Source: Actinomadura syzygii
GTDB lineage: Bacteria; Actinomycetota; Actinomycetes; Streptosporangiales; Streptosporangiaceae
Direction: 5' to 3'
Length of the DNA stretch: 64,000 bases
Assembly: GCF_008085905.1 (NCBI RefSeq)
Contig: NZ_VSFF01000004.1
Location: 310,001-374,000, forward strand
Both the position numbers and the translations under genes were made by a program. Of the stretch, positions 8,238-15,405 are shown in pieces. The notes below the pieces were generated by a model. It had not been told where the DNA came from, did no database searches, and was given only the letters and a program-made list of their open reading frames with translations. How positions within the stretch are numbered: the stretch's first letter is position 1; every line of letters starts with the position of its first letter.

Positions 8238-9287
8238 TCAGCGGTTGAGCTGACCGCGGACGGCGCCGCCCGGGAACTCGGTGCTGTGGATGTTGGCGTA
8301 CCAGTTGCGCGGGTTGGCGCGGATGCCCTGGACGACGCTCGGCTCGACGCCCGTGGCGGTGCCCGCCACAGCGAAGATCGTGCCGGGGACGGCGGTAGTG
8401 ACCAGATCGGCGGTGACCGGGCCGTTGGTTCCGAACGCGCCGCGGTGGATGTGGGCGAGGCTCGGGGCGACGCCGATCCAGGCCATGGAGAATCGGAGCG
8501 AGCCGGTTCCCGCGGGGCGGACGAAGGCGATCGCCCTGCCGTCCGGGTCGCCGACCGCCGGGCCGCCCTTCACCGGCACCTCCTGGTCACCGGACATGAA
8601 GGCGCGTCGGCCGCCGGTCTTGAGCAGCCTCAGGAGGTCGCGCCTGGCGCCGAGCGGCGCGAGCTGGGCGCGGACGGCGCCCTTCGGGTTCTCCTTGGTG
8701 TGCAGGTTCACGTACCAGTTGCCCGGATTGGCACGCAGGCCGTCCGCGATCGTGGGATCCGGAACGGTGACGGCGCCCGCCGCCGAGGTCACCGTCGCGG
8801 GCATCGCGCTGGTGAACAGCGGCACCGCGACATCGCCGTTGACACCGGCCGGGCCCCGGTGGATGTGCCCCAGCGTCGGGGCGGTGATCCCGGTCCAGTC
8901 CAGGGCGAAGGTGACCCGGTCGCCCTGAACGCGGACGAGGGCGGTGCCGCTCCCGTCCGCGTCGCCCGCCGAGGCCGGCACCTCGTTGGCCCCCGAAAGC
9001 CTCGCCACCAGGAACACCGGCTTGTTGCGCGCCTTGTCCATCGCGGGACTCCGCCCGTCCTGCGGCTGCTGCCCGCTCTCGGACGGCGTGGCCGGCACCG
9101 AGGCTCCCGGGGTCGGGTCACCTGACGGTTCGCCGGTCGGCGCGGCCGCCCCATGACCGGCCCCGTGGCCCTGGTCCTGGGTGGCGGTGGAGCCGGGCGT
9201 CGGGTGAGCGTCCGCGTGCGCGGGGACCGTCCCCAGCAGCGCCAGCGAGACCGCCGTGATCGGCAATGAGATGAGGCTCTTGCGCAT
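8238..9287 (-). CDS. Secreted protein with two CHRD domains
   Basis: Seen: 349 residues. A signal peptide (MRKSLISLPITAVSLALLG, cleavage near AHA/DAH) is followed by a Pro/Thr-rich linker. Two CHRD domains follow, at about 100-220 (ANEVPA, then GHIHRGPAG and NWYVNLHTKENPKGAVRAQL) and about 235-349 (DQEVPV, then AHIHRGAFG and NWYANIHSTEFPGGAVRGQL). Known: CHRD domains were first described in chordin and occur in many secreted bacterial proteins of unknown role; the paired His motifs suggest metal binding. An ECF promoter of the island motif lies upstream (9335-9361), so it is a likely sigma target exported to the cell surface. Confidence 0.88.
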   Translation of the reverse strand: MRKSLISLPITAVSLALLGTVPAHADAHPTPGSTATQDQGHGAGHGAAAPTGEPSGDPTPGASVPATPSESGQQPQDGRSPAMDKARNKPVFLVARLSGANEVPASAGDADGSGTALVRVQGDRVTFALDWTGITAPTLGHIHRGPAGVNGDVAVPLFTSAMPATVTSAAGAVTVPDPTIADGLRANPGNWYVNLHTKENPKGAVRAQLAPLGARRDLLRLLKTGGRRAFMSGDQEVPVKGGPAVGDPDGRAIAFVRPAGTGSLRFSMAWIGVAPSLAHIHRGAFGTNGPVTADLVTTAVPGTIFAVAGTATGVEPSVVQGIRANPRNWYANIHSTEFPGGAVRGQLNR

Positions 9288-9334
9288 TGGTGGTTCCTTC
9301 GGAGTGAGTGAACGTGCGTCTGAGGTGCCCCGGT

Positions 9335-9361
9335 GTACGACGAGATCTTGAGGTCGGGTTC
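9335..9361 (-). promoter_or_regulatory. ECF sigma promoter of the CHRD gene
   Basis: On the minus strand GAACC (9361-9357) and CGTAC (9339-9335) are 17 nt apart. It lies 48 nt from the start codon, back to back with the lipoprotein promoter at 9386-9412. Confidence 0.7.
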
Positions 9362-9385
9362 AACAGAAGAAAGAAGAATTCGATT

Positions 9386-9412
9386 GAACCTTCCCCGGTC
9401 CACACAACGTGT
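9386..9412 (+). promoter_or_regulatory. ECF sigma promoter of the lipoprotein gene
   Basis: GAACC (9386-9390) and CGTGT (9408-9412) are 17 nt apart, followed 52 nt later by the start codon. CGTGT is closest to the -10 reported for mycobacterial SigL. Confidence 0.7.
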
Positions 9413-9463
9413 AGCAGGGCGGTACGTGCAATCCATTCCACTCCACGCAAGGGAAGAATTCTT

Positions 9464-9919
9464 ATGCGCGCACGTTTTGCTCTGCTCGGCGCGGTCGCGA
9501 TCATCGGACTCGCCGGATGCGGCGGTTCCGGCAAGGGCCACGCGGAAAAGGCATCAGGTGAGGCCGTCGCCATCAAGGTCAGTCAGTCCGAACTCGGGCC
9601 GATCATCACCGACCAGCAGGGACGGGCCCTGTACGCCTTCACCAAGGACAGGGCCGGGACCAGCGTCTGCGAGGACGAGTGCATCGCCACGTGGCCGGCG
9701 CTCGCGAGCAGGACGAAGGTCACCCCCGGTCAGGGTGTCGACCAGTCGCTGCTGAAGAATTCCCAGCGGTCGGCGGGCACCTTCCAGGCCACCTATGGCG
9801 ATTGGCCGCTCTACTACTATGCGGGCGACGGAAAGCCGGGCGACCTCGACGGTCAGGGCGTGGACAACGAATGGTTCGTCGTCGGCGCCGATGGCAAGCT
9901 CGTCAAACAGGAAGCGTGA
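9464..9919 (+). CDS. Lipoprotein with Yx(F/W/Y)xxD repeats (COG4315 type)
   Basis: Seen: 151 residues. The lipobox LAGC ends a short signal peptide (ALLGAVAIIGLAGCGG). Two copies of the family motif follow, YAFTKD near residue 63 and YYYAGD near 114, with the spacing CEDECIATWPAL between them. Known: proteins of this type (secreted repeat of unknown function) are predicted envelope lipoproteins and may be redox-linked, since the Cys pair and aromatic motifs are conserved. The ATG at 9464 has GGGAAG 7 nt upstream. It is transcribed divergently from the CHRD gene from an ECF promoter of the same motif. Confidence 0.88.
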   Translation: MRARFALLGAVAIIGLAGCGGSGKGHAEKASGEAVAIKVSQSELGPIITDQQGRALYAFTKDRAGTSVCEDECIATWPALASRTKVTPGQGVDQSLLKNSQRSAGTFQATYGDWPLYYYAGDGKPGDLDGQGVDNEWFVVGADGKLVKQEA

Positions 9920-10142
9920 CGACCATTCCGGGCGGATCCGGTACGGCGCGCGGATCCGCCCAAACTCTCGGGGTGCGAAACACTGGAATCCGGAGCCGCA
10001 TTTCACCTCACCGCGCGAAGACCGGCAGGACTCCCGGAAGGCCGCGTGCGCATTGCGCACCCTGACGGCCCGTCACGCAGGGCAGGTCTGATCGGGCCCG
10101 GAGGCCGAAGCCGTCCCAAGACCGTACGGTCCGTGAAGGAGT

Positions 10143-10459
10143 CGCGTGGGCAGCGGAACTTGCCCGTGGGGACCTGGCGGATCATCCTTTGCGCGTCGTA
10201 TCGTCAGGGTCGGTTCACGCCGAAGAGCGGCGCGCTCGACGGGTGGGAGACTCTCGTGAGCACCGTCCTGGTGGTGGAGTCCGTCCGTGCGCTGTCGGCG
10301 GCTCACCGCGAGATCCTGAACGAGACGGTGCTCAGCGGCCGCACCGTGAACGAGGCGGCCGAGGTGCTCGGGATCCCCGTCGAAACGGTCAAGTCGCGCG
10401 TCTACCTTGCGCTTCGAGCGCTGCGGGTCGCCCTGGAGGAGAGAGGGGTGACGGCGTGA
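10143..10459 (+). pseudogene. Decayed ECF sigma gene: region 4 intact, region 2 lost
   Basis: Seen: from a GTG at 10256 (GGGAGA 5 nt upstream) a 67-residue frame encodes a clean region 4 (LSAAHREILNETVLSG, AAEVLGIPVETVKSRVYLAL, RALRVALEERGVTA), nearly identical to the intact sigma factor at 6517. Region 2 is missing from this frame. In another frame, 10191-10205 encodes ARRIV followed shortly by SRRRA, matching the end of region 2 of the paralog (ARRIVIDNRRSR). Inference: a duplicated sigma gene damaged by frameshift or deletion. The stop overlaps the next anti-sigma gene (GTGA), so coupling is kept. It could be expressed as a region-4-only protein. Confidence 0.6.
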
Positions 10460-11130
10460 CGGCCGAGGTCGAGCACAGCGACGTCGGGGCTTACGCGCTG
10501 GGGTTGCTGACTCCCGCCGACGCGAAGACCTTCGAGGGCCACCTTGCCTCCTGTGAGCGGTGCTCCGATGAGCTCGCCGGCCTCCGCGGCGTGGCCGGCC
10601 TGCTGACCGGGCTCGGAGCCGTGCAGGACGACGCGCCGGCCGAATCGGCGAGCGGGGTCGTCGACCTCATGCGGCACCGCCGCGGCCTCGGACGCGGCGC
10701 CCGGCGCACCCGCCTCCTGCTCGCCGTCGCCGCGGTGCTCCTCTTCGCGGGCGGGGTCGTCGTCGGGACGACCCAACGCCATGGGACGGTCCCCGCCGAC
10801 CTGCGGGGCTGGGGCGAGATCCGGTCGGCCGACGACGTGAAGTCCGGCCTGGCGGCCGTCGCGGCGCTGCAGGAGAAGGGTTGGGGAACGCATGTGGCCC
10901 TCGACCTGGGCCACCTCACGGGTCCGCGTACCTGCCGTCTGATCGTCGTCTCCACCGAAGGCGAAGAGCGCGAGGTGACCGGCTGGGAGGTGCCGGTGCG
11001 GGGCTACGGCGCGATCGACTCCCCCGACCACCTGCAGGTGCACGGTGGAACAGCGATCCCGCTCGGCGACATCGAACGCTTCGTCCTTCGAGCCGACGGC
11101 GTCGGAGACCTCCTGAGCATCTCCGTCTGA
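10456..11130 (+). CDS. Second membrane ZAS-type anti-sigma factor
   Basis: Seen: 224 residues with HxxxCxxC (GHLASCERCSDEL, about 31-43), one membrane segment (LLLAVAAVLLFAGGVVVG, about 85-105) and a C-terminal outer domain sharing the pattern of the first anti-sigma (VTGWEVPVRGYGAIDSP). The start is the GTG at 10456 inside the stop of the preceding region-4 frame. Known: ZAS proteins bind and silence ECF sigma factors. Anomaly: its cognate sigma gene is broken, yet this gene is intact. It may act on the paralogous sigma factor at 6517 or be on the way to loss. Confidence 0.82.
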   Translation: MTAEVEHSDVGAYALGLLTPADAKTFEGHLASCERCSDELAGLRGVAGLLTGLGAVQDDAPAESASGVVDLMRHRRGLGRGARRTRLLLAVAAVLLFAGGVVVGTTQRHGTVPADLRGWGEIRSADDVKSGLAAVAALQEKGWGTHVALDLGHLTGPRTCRLIVVSTEGEEREVTGWEVPVRGYGAIDSPDHLQVHGGTAIPLGDIERFVLRADGVGDLLSISV

Positions 11131-11430
11131 CCTGCCGTCCTGTCCCCGATTCACAGAAACAGACAGTCGTGCTGATCGACGACACCGCCTGGCAGCCCCG
11201 GGCGCTCGACCGGCTGCGGACTTCACCATCCAGAACGAATCAGTCGTTCGCGACGCCGTCACCCTGACGCGCGGACGAACGCAGAACGTCCTGCTTGCGT
11301 GCGGCTGGCTGGCCAACGACTTCCGCACGCCTGGCCGCACCAGACGTGCGGCACCGCAGCACGGAACGGAACAATTCTTAACAGCCGATTAATAAGCATC
11401 ATCGATCAGGAAAAATTGGTCAGAAAAAGC
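11131..11430. other. Gene-free spacer
   Basis: No frame here has coding character. The last 50 bases before the promoter at 11431 are AT-richer than their surroundings, as expected ahead of a promoter. No hairpin is obvious. Confidence 0.4.
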
Positions 11431-11457
11431 TGAACCAGATTGATCGGGTCCTCGTAC
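11431..11457 (+). promoter_or_regulatory. ECF sigma promoter of the small secreted protein gene
   Basis: TGAACC (11431-11436) and CGTAC (11453-11457) are 16 nt apart. The -35 region matches that of the sigma gene promoter over ten bases (TGAACCAGAT). Confidence 0.65.
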
Positions 11458-11522
11458 TCCAGGGCCCACGAGGGTCGCACCGAGACCGCGATCTTCGGCT
11501 TTCTCAGCACCGAGGAGAGACA

Positions 11523-11900
11523 ATGTCCGCAAACAGTTCCCCAGTCCGCCGAATCGTCACCGGCACCGTCCTCGTCGGCGCCGCCGCGGCCATCGGACTC
11601 GGCATGGCCTCCGCAGCCGACGCCGCCGCCCCCGCCAAGGTCACCGTCAAGGTCGCGCAGAAGGGCAACTATACCGCCGCGATCTGCGTCGGCGACATTC
11701 TTGAGGCCCGGTGCACGGACAACGTCGGCAAGGGCCAGACCGCGACATTCACGGTGGCCCCGCCGAAGGGCACCGCGGTCAGCGTCAATGTGATCGTCAA
11801 AGGTGGCGGCTCGGCCGATAAGTCGGTAGTGAGCAACAAGACCCAACTCAAGTTCGAGACCTCCGGCAGCAAGGCAAAGCCGGTCGTGAAGCAGGTCTGA
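11523..11900 (+). CDS. Small secreted protein of unknown function
   Basis: Seen: 125 residues. A signal peptide (RIVTGTVLVGAAAAIGLGMA, cleavage near ADA/AAP) precedes a roughly 90-residue mature part rich in Val, Lys and Thr. Its two cysteines (CVGDILEARC) are ten residues apart and could form one disulfide. The alternating hydrophobic pattern suggests a beta-sandwich. GGAGAG lies a few bases before the ATG. I do not recognise a family. It sits behind an ECF promoter of the island motif, so a stress-linked envelope role is inferred. Confidence 0.8.
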   Translation: MSANSSPVRRIVTGTVLVGAAAAIGLGMASAADAAAPAKVTVKVAQKGNYTAAICVGDILEARCTDNVGKGQTATFTVAPPKGTAVSVNVIVKGGGSADKSVVSNKTQLKFETSGSKAKPVVKQV

Positions 11901-11933
11901 TCCACTACGGTCGCGCACCGACCCGTTTTCCGT

Positions 11934-11958
11934 CCCGCAACCGCCCCGCGGTTGCGGG
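11934..11958 (+). terminator. Terminator after the small secreted protein gene
   Basis: Perfect 10-bp arms (11934-11943 and 11949-11958) with a 5-nt loop, 33 nt after the stop codon. Confidence 0.75.
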
Positions 11959-12096
11959 GCGGATTCTCCTATTCGCGCGCCGCCTTTCTCGCAAAGAGTC
12001 GACGACGCTTTCCGACGCCCTGGCGGGACGGTCTGGTGGCGGCGCGCCTCCGGGTCGCGTGGACGTGACCACCGACACACCTTCCACGCACTCTCA

Positions 12097-12120
12097 ACTT
12101 TACCTTCCGGAAGGTAAAGT
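12097..12120. promoter_or_regulatory. 24-bp perfect palindrome, probable operator of the TetR/SMR operon
   Basis: The half-site ACTTTACCTTCC (12097-12108) is repeated exactly in inverted form at 12109-12120 with no spacer. It ends 7 nt before the TetR start codon. TetR repressors of exporter operons bind palindromes of this size, so autoregulation is inferred. Confidence 0.8.
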
Positions 12121-12127
12121 ACGACGC

Positions 12128-12673
12128 ATGGGATCAAACGCCAGAGAGCGCATCCTGGAGGGGGCGCTTGAACTGTTGCGCGCCGAGGACGGTGCGAGCA
12201 TCACGCTGGACGGCGCCGCGAAGCAGGCCGGGGTGACCAAGCCGGGGTTGATGTACCACTTCGCGACCAAGGAAGCCCTGATGCAGGCCGTGGTGGATCA
12301 CGCCGCGCAGAAGTGGGAGCGCCTGATGCTGGCCCGTCTGGGCCGGCCGCTCGCCGAGGCGTCGCCGCGTGAGAAGGTCGCCGCCTACGTTCGGGTCGCG
12401 CTCACCGAGCCGCACGACCGCGCGGACTACGCGATCTGCTCCGACGCCCTGTACACCCCGGCCCTGTCCGAGGCGTGGACCGGTCGTATGGGGCCCTGGG
12501 TCTGCCTGCCCGATGACCTGCCCGCGCCCGAGCGGGCCCGGCTGACCGCCGCCCGGCTCATGGCCGACGGCTACTGGACCTCCGCGGCCACCGGCGTCTT
12601 CCCGGTCGCGGAGGCCGACCGGTCGCGGATTCTGGCGATCGCCGACGCGCTCCTGAACGAAGGAGACCGATGA
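12128..12673 (+). CDS. TetR-family repressor of the SMR exporter pair
   Basis: Seen: 181 residues. An N-terminal helix-turn-helix (ERILEGALELLRAEDGAS, ITLDGAAKQAGVTKPGLMYH, FATKEALMQAVV) is followed by a helical ligand domain. Known: repressors with this layout control drug exporters and are released by the exported compound. The gene overlaps the first SMR gene by 4 nt, so all three are one operon. The ATG at 12128 is favoured because the upstream frame runs through the palindrome and the DNA-binding helix begins close by. GGAAGG inside the palindrome is the only possible ribosome-binding site. Confidence 0.88.
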   Translation: MGSNARERILEGALELLRAEDGASITLDGAAKQAGVTKPGLMYHFATKEALMQAVVDHAAQKWERLMLARLGRPLAEASPREKVAAYVRVALTEPHDRADYAICSDALYTPALSEAWTGRMGPWVCLPDDLPAPERARLTAARLMADGYWTSAATGVFPVAEADRSRILAIADALLNEGDR

Positions 12674-13014
12674 TGAACAAGTGGCTGCCGCTCGCCGCGG
12701 CGATCGCACTGGAGGTGACCGGGACGCTGTCGCTGCGCGCCGCCCTGGACCATCCCGCCTGGTACGTCCTGGTCGCCGTCGGCTACATCGGCGCGTTCTT
12801 CTCTCTCAGCATGGGCCTGCGCGCCGGATTGGGCATCGGCGTCGCCTACGGCATCTGGGCCGCCTGCGGGGTCGCCCTCACCGCCGTCCTGGCGGCGGTG
12901 ATCTTCTCTGAAGCGCTCACCGTCCTCATGGGCGCCGGGATCGGCCTGGTCATCGCCGGAGTCCTGTGCGTCGAGCTCGGCTCCCAGCACGCCGAGCAAG
13001 GAGACCACGCGTGA
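12670..13014 (+). CDS. SMR-family multidrug exporter subunit A
   Basis: Seen: 114 residues with four membrane helices: LAAAIALEVTGTLSLRA (holding the essential membrane Glu), WYVLVAVGYIGAFFSLS, GIGVAYGIWAACGVALTAVLA and LMGAGIGLVIAGVLCVEL. Known: small multidrug resistance proteins work as antiparallel dimers that swap drug or guanidinium for protons. The GVAYGIWAACG segment is the family signature. It is paired with a second SMR gene that overlaps it, typical of obligate heterodimers such as EbrAB. GAAGGAGA precedes the start; the second ATG at 12673 is equally possible. Confidence 0.9.
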   Translation: MMNKWLPLAAAIALEVTGTLSLRAALDHPAWYVLVAVGYIGAFFSLSMGLRAGLGIGVAYGIWAACGVALTAVLAAVIFSEALTVLMGAGIGLVIAGVLCVELGSQHAEQGDHA

Positions 13015-13337
13015 ACTGGCTCTACCTGATCGTGGCGATCCTCGCCGAGGTCACCGCCACCCTGTCCCTGCGCATGGCCTCCCAGCCGCGGGCCGCCAAG
13101 TCCTGGATCGCCGCCGCCGTCGGCGGCTACCTCATCGCCTTCACCTGCATCAGCCTGGCTCTCGCCGGCGGCCTGGGCATCGGCGTCGCCTACGGCATCT
13201 GGGCCGCCTCAGGCGTCGCCCTCACCGCCCTGGCCTCCCGCGCGCTCTTCGGTGAACCACTCACCAAGGCCATGACCGCGGGCATCGGCCTCATCATCGG
13301 AGGCGTCCTGTTCATCGAGCTCGGCGCCGGCCACTGA
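13011..13337 (+). CDS. SMR-family multidrug exporter subunit B
   Basis: Seen: 108 residues, four membrane helices, the essential Glu in LIVAILAEVTATLSLR and the signature GVAYGIWAASGVALTALAS. It starts at a GTG inside the stop of subunit A (GTGA overlap) with AAGGAG upstream. Together the pair should form a heterodimeric proton-coupled exporter. It lies 170 bp from the polyketide ketoreductase/carrier operon, in the opposite orientation, so a role in exporting the cluster product is possible but unproven. Confidence 0.9.
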   Translation: MNWLYLIVAILAEVTATLSLRMASQPRAAKSWIAAAVGGYLIAFTCISLALAGGLGIGVAYGIWAASGVALTALASRALFGEPLTKAMTAGIGLIIGGVLFIELGAGH

Positions 13338-13507
13338 CCGGGCACACCGAGCAGAACCGGCACGACGGCGATGAGCGCGAGGCCGAGGGCACCGAGGGAC
13401 TTGGCCCAGCGTCGACGGTGAGGATGGTGTCCAGGATGAACGGTGAGTCCCGCAAGGTCCCCGGAACCACGACACCTGTCGTTCGGCATATGTTTCGGAC
13501 GGGACGT

Positions 13508-13963
13508 CTAGGTGGCGATGGCGAACAGTGGTTCGCCGAACTCCACGGCGGTGGCGTTGCCGCAGAGCACCTCGACGATCTCTCCGGCGACCTCGGCGGT
13601 GACCGGGATCATCAGCTTCATCACCTCGACGATCGCCACCTGCTGCCCGGCCGCGACCGTGTCGCCGACCTGGACGAAGGGTTTCGCGCCGGGCTCGGGT
13701 GCGTGGTAGACCATCCCGACCGAGGGCGACCGCAGGAAGGCCCGGTCGTCGGCCGGAGCCGCCGGAGCCGCCGCGGCCGGGACGGGCGGCGGGGGCGTGC
13801 CGGCGGCGGGTCCGGCGGCTTCGCTCCATTCGAGCTCGATCGTGACGCCCGCCGCTTGCAGCCGCAGGACGGTCGGCGGGAAGCGCAGGCCGGCGAGAAG
13901 GTCGAGCGTCCCGTCCCTGACCTGCTCCAGGGCGGACAGCGTGTCCCGCACCTCGCCGGTCAT
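13508..13963 (-). CDS. accB: Biotin carboxyl carrier protein of the cluster acetyl-CoA carboxylase
   Basis: Seen: 151 residues. A short N-terminal helical region, a Pro/Ala hinge (about 50-72) and a C-terminal biotinyl domain with EVMKLM; the modified Lys is residue 116. Most carriers have EAMKM, so the Val is slightly unusual. Known: the carrier moves carboxybiotin from biotin carboxylase to the carboxyltransferase to make malonyl-CoA. The other subunits are at 21730 (fused carboxyltransferase) and 23417 (biotin carboxylase). The ATG shares a base with the ketoreductase stop, so the two are co-translated. Confidence 0.9.
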   Translation of the reverse strand: MTGEVRDTLSALEQVRDGTLDLLAGLRFPPTVLRLQAAGVTIELEWSEAAGPAAGTPPPPVPAAAAPAAPADDRAFLRSPSVGMVYHAPEPGAKPFVQVGDTVAAGQQVAIVEVMKLMIPVTAEVAGEIVEVLCGNATAVEFGEPLFAIAT

Positions 13964-14748
13964 CAATAGTTCCCCAGCCCGCCGCAGACGTTCAGGGCCT
14001 GCGCGGTCACCGCCGCCGCGCCGTCGCCGACCAGGTAGCTCACCATCGCGGCGACCTCGTGCGGCTCGACGTACCGGCCGATCGGGACCCGGCCGGTGAT
14101 GCGGCCGAACGCCTCCTGCTCGTCCACGCCCCAGATCGCGGCGTAGTGCGCGCGGACCCGTTCGGCCATCGGCGTCTCCACGAAACCGGGACAGACCGCG
14201 TTGACGGTGATCTTGGTGTGCGCGAGCTCCAGGCCGAGCGCCTTGCTGAAGCCGACCACGCCGTGCTTGGAGGCCGAGTACGGCGCGGCGTGGATGACGC
14301 CCTGCTTGCCGCCGGTCGAGGCGATGTTGATGATCCGGCCGGTGCCGCGGGCGAGCATGCCACCGGCGTTGAGGACGCTCTTGGTGACCAGGAAAACGCT
14401 GGTCAGGTTCGTTTCGATCACGTCGGTCCAGAGCTCGTCCGTGATCTGCGCGGTCGCTCCGCCACCGGGCCGTCCGGCGTTGTTGACCAGGACGTCGATC
14501 GGGCCGAACCTCGCCACCGCGGCGGCGACGAGGGCCTGGACCTGGGCGGAGTCGCGGACGTCGCACACCGCGCCGTCCGCCTCGCGGCCCTCGCCCTGGA
14601 GCGCCTTCACCGTGGTGGCGACGGACTCCTCGGTCCGGGCGCAGATGAAGACGCTCGCCCCCTCCTCGCCGAGGCGCCGGGCGATCTCCAGGCCCATCCC
14701 GCTGGTGCCCCCCGTGACCAACGCTACCCGGTGAACCTTTTCCGCCAT
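13963..14748 (-). CDS. Type II polyketide C-9 ketoreductase (ActIII-like)
   Basis: Seen: 261 residues, the length of ActIII. The NADPH-binding motif TGGTSGMG is at 12-19, followed by NNAGRPGGGATA with the PGG motif of C-9-specific ketoreductases, the active-site Ser and YxxxK (PYSASKHGVVGF), and a C-terminus TAQALNVCGGLGNY typical of the family. Known: these enzymes reduce the C-9 carbonyl of the nascent poly-beta-ketone and fix the first-ring fold. The start is set by GGAG 4 nt before GCC-ATG. It is divergent from the main biosynthetic operon, sharing a promoter region with SARP-like repeats, as actIII does with actI. Confidence 0.95.
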   Translation of the reverse strand: MAEKVHRVALVTGGTSGMGLEIARRLGEEGASVFICARTEESVATTVKALQGEGREADGAVCDVRDSAQVQALVAAAVARFGPIDVLVNNAGRPGGGATAQITDELWTDVIETNLTSVFLVTKSVLNAGGMLARGTGRIINIASTGGKQGVIHAAPYSASKHGVVGFSKALGLELAHTKITVNAVCPGFVETPMAERVRAHYAAIWGVDEQEAFGRITGRVPIGRYVEPHEVAAMVSYLVGDGAAAVTAQALNVCGGLGNY

Positions 14749-14810
14749 GGCTGCTCCTTCGGTACGGCCTGGGAAAACTGATCGGCGTGAAACAGCGTGC
14801 GCGGCCCTCC

Positions 14811-14876
14811 TCGAACGGACCTCGAAATTGTCTTGGCCTCCACTCGGTCGAGGTCCAATCAAGGCTCCATCGAGAC
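14811..14876. promoter_or_regulatory. Two phased arrays of SARP-type heptamer repeats
   Basis: Array 1: TCGAACG (14811) and TCGAAAT (14822), 11 bp apart, with weaker copies in phase at 14833 and 14844. Array 2: TCGAGGT (14848), TCAAGGC (14859) and TCGAGAC (14870), each 11 bp apart. Known: SARPs such as ActII-ORF4 bind tandem heptamers with about 11-bp period near the -35 region, including between actIII and actI. Each array could serve one of the two divergent operons. Confidence 0.65.
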
Positions 14877-14916
14877 GACCGGGGCACCTTGGAGCCAACG
14901 ACCAACGGAGGCATCC

Positions 14917-15345
14917 ATGGGCTCGGCTCCGACGCTCGCCGAACTTTACGCAGAGGTTCAGCTGTTCTACGCACGGCAAATGCAGGGCCTCGACTCAGGA
15001 AAACTCGAAGCCTATGCGGACACCTTTACCGAGGATGCCGAATTCAGCCATACGCCGGGCCGCGAGCCCGCCCGTACCAGGGCCGGGATCCTCGCCGACC
15101 TGGAGGACTTCCACAAGCGCTTCGAGGGCGACCCGCTGCGCCGCCGGCACTGGTTCAACATGATCGACATCGATCCCCAGCCGGACGGCACGATCATCTC
15201 GATCTGCTATGCGCTCGTCGTGAAAATCCGCCCCGGGAAGGCTCCGGAGATCGCGGCGAGTTGCGTCGTGCACGACGTCCTCACCCGGGCCGGCGGCGAA
15301 CTCCTCAACAAGTCCCGCCGGGTCGAATACGACCCCGCTCTCTGA
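14917..15345 (+). CDS. NTF2/SnoaL-like protein in the polyketide operon
   Basis: Seen: 142 residues of the cone-shaped NTF2 fold: an N-terminal helix pair (ELYAEVQLFYARQMQGLDSG), then FTEDAEFSH and the beta-rich half (RRRHWFNMIDIDPQPDGT onwards). Known: SnoaL-type members catalyse aldol ring closures in aromatic polyketides; others in the same clusters are epoxidases, dehydratases or helper proteins. Position as first gene of the biosynthetic operon, 60 bp before KS-alpha, argues for a pathway role. The start has CGGAG 6 nt upstream. Reaction unknown. Confidence 0.8.
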   Translation: MGSAPTLAELYAEVQLFYARQMQGLDSGKLEAYADTFTEDAEFSHTPGREPARTRAGILADLEDFHKRFEGDPLRRRHWFNMIDIDPQPDGTIISICYALVVKIRPGKAPEIAASCVVHDVLTRAGGELLNKSRRVEYDPAL

Positions 15346-15405
15346 GGAACCCAACGAGCGAAAAGGAAACACTGTGCTGTTCATCGCATCATCAGGAATT
15401 CTCCG

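Noticed and set aside
8154..9125. 323-codon plus-strand frame across the CHRD gene
   Set aside because: It covers the terminator and mirrors the CHRD coding sequence; its Arg/Gly-rich translation is a GC artefact.
13190..13489. Minus-strand frame with a hydrophobic stretch (WAKSLGALGLALIAVVPVLLG)
   Set aside because: It could be the relic of a membrane transporter gene, but most of it overlaps the SMR gene antisense and no second motif supports it.
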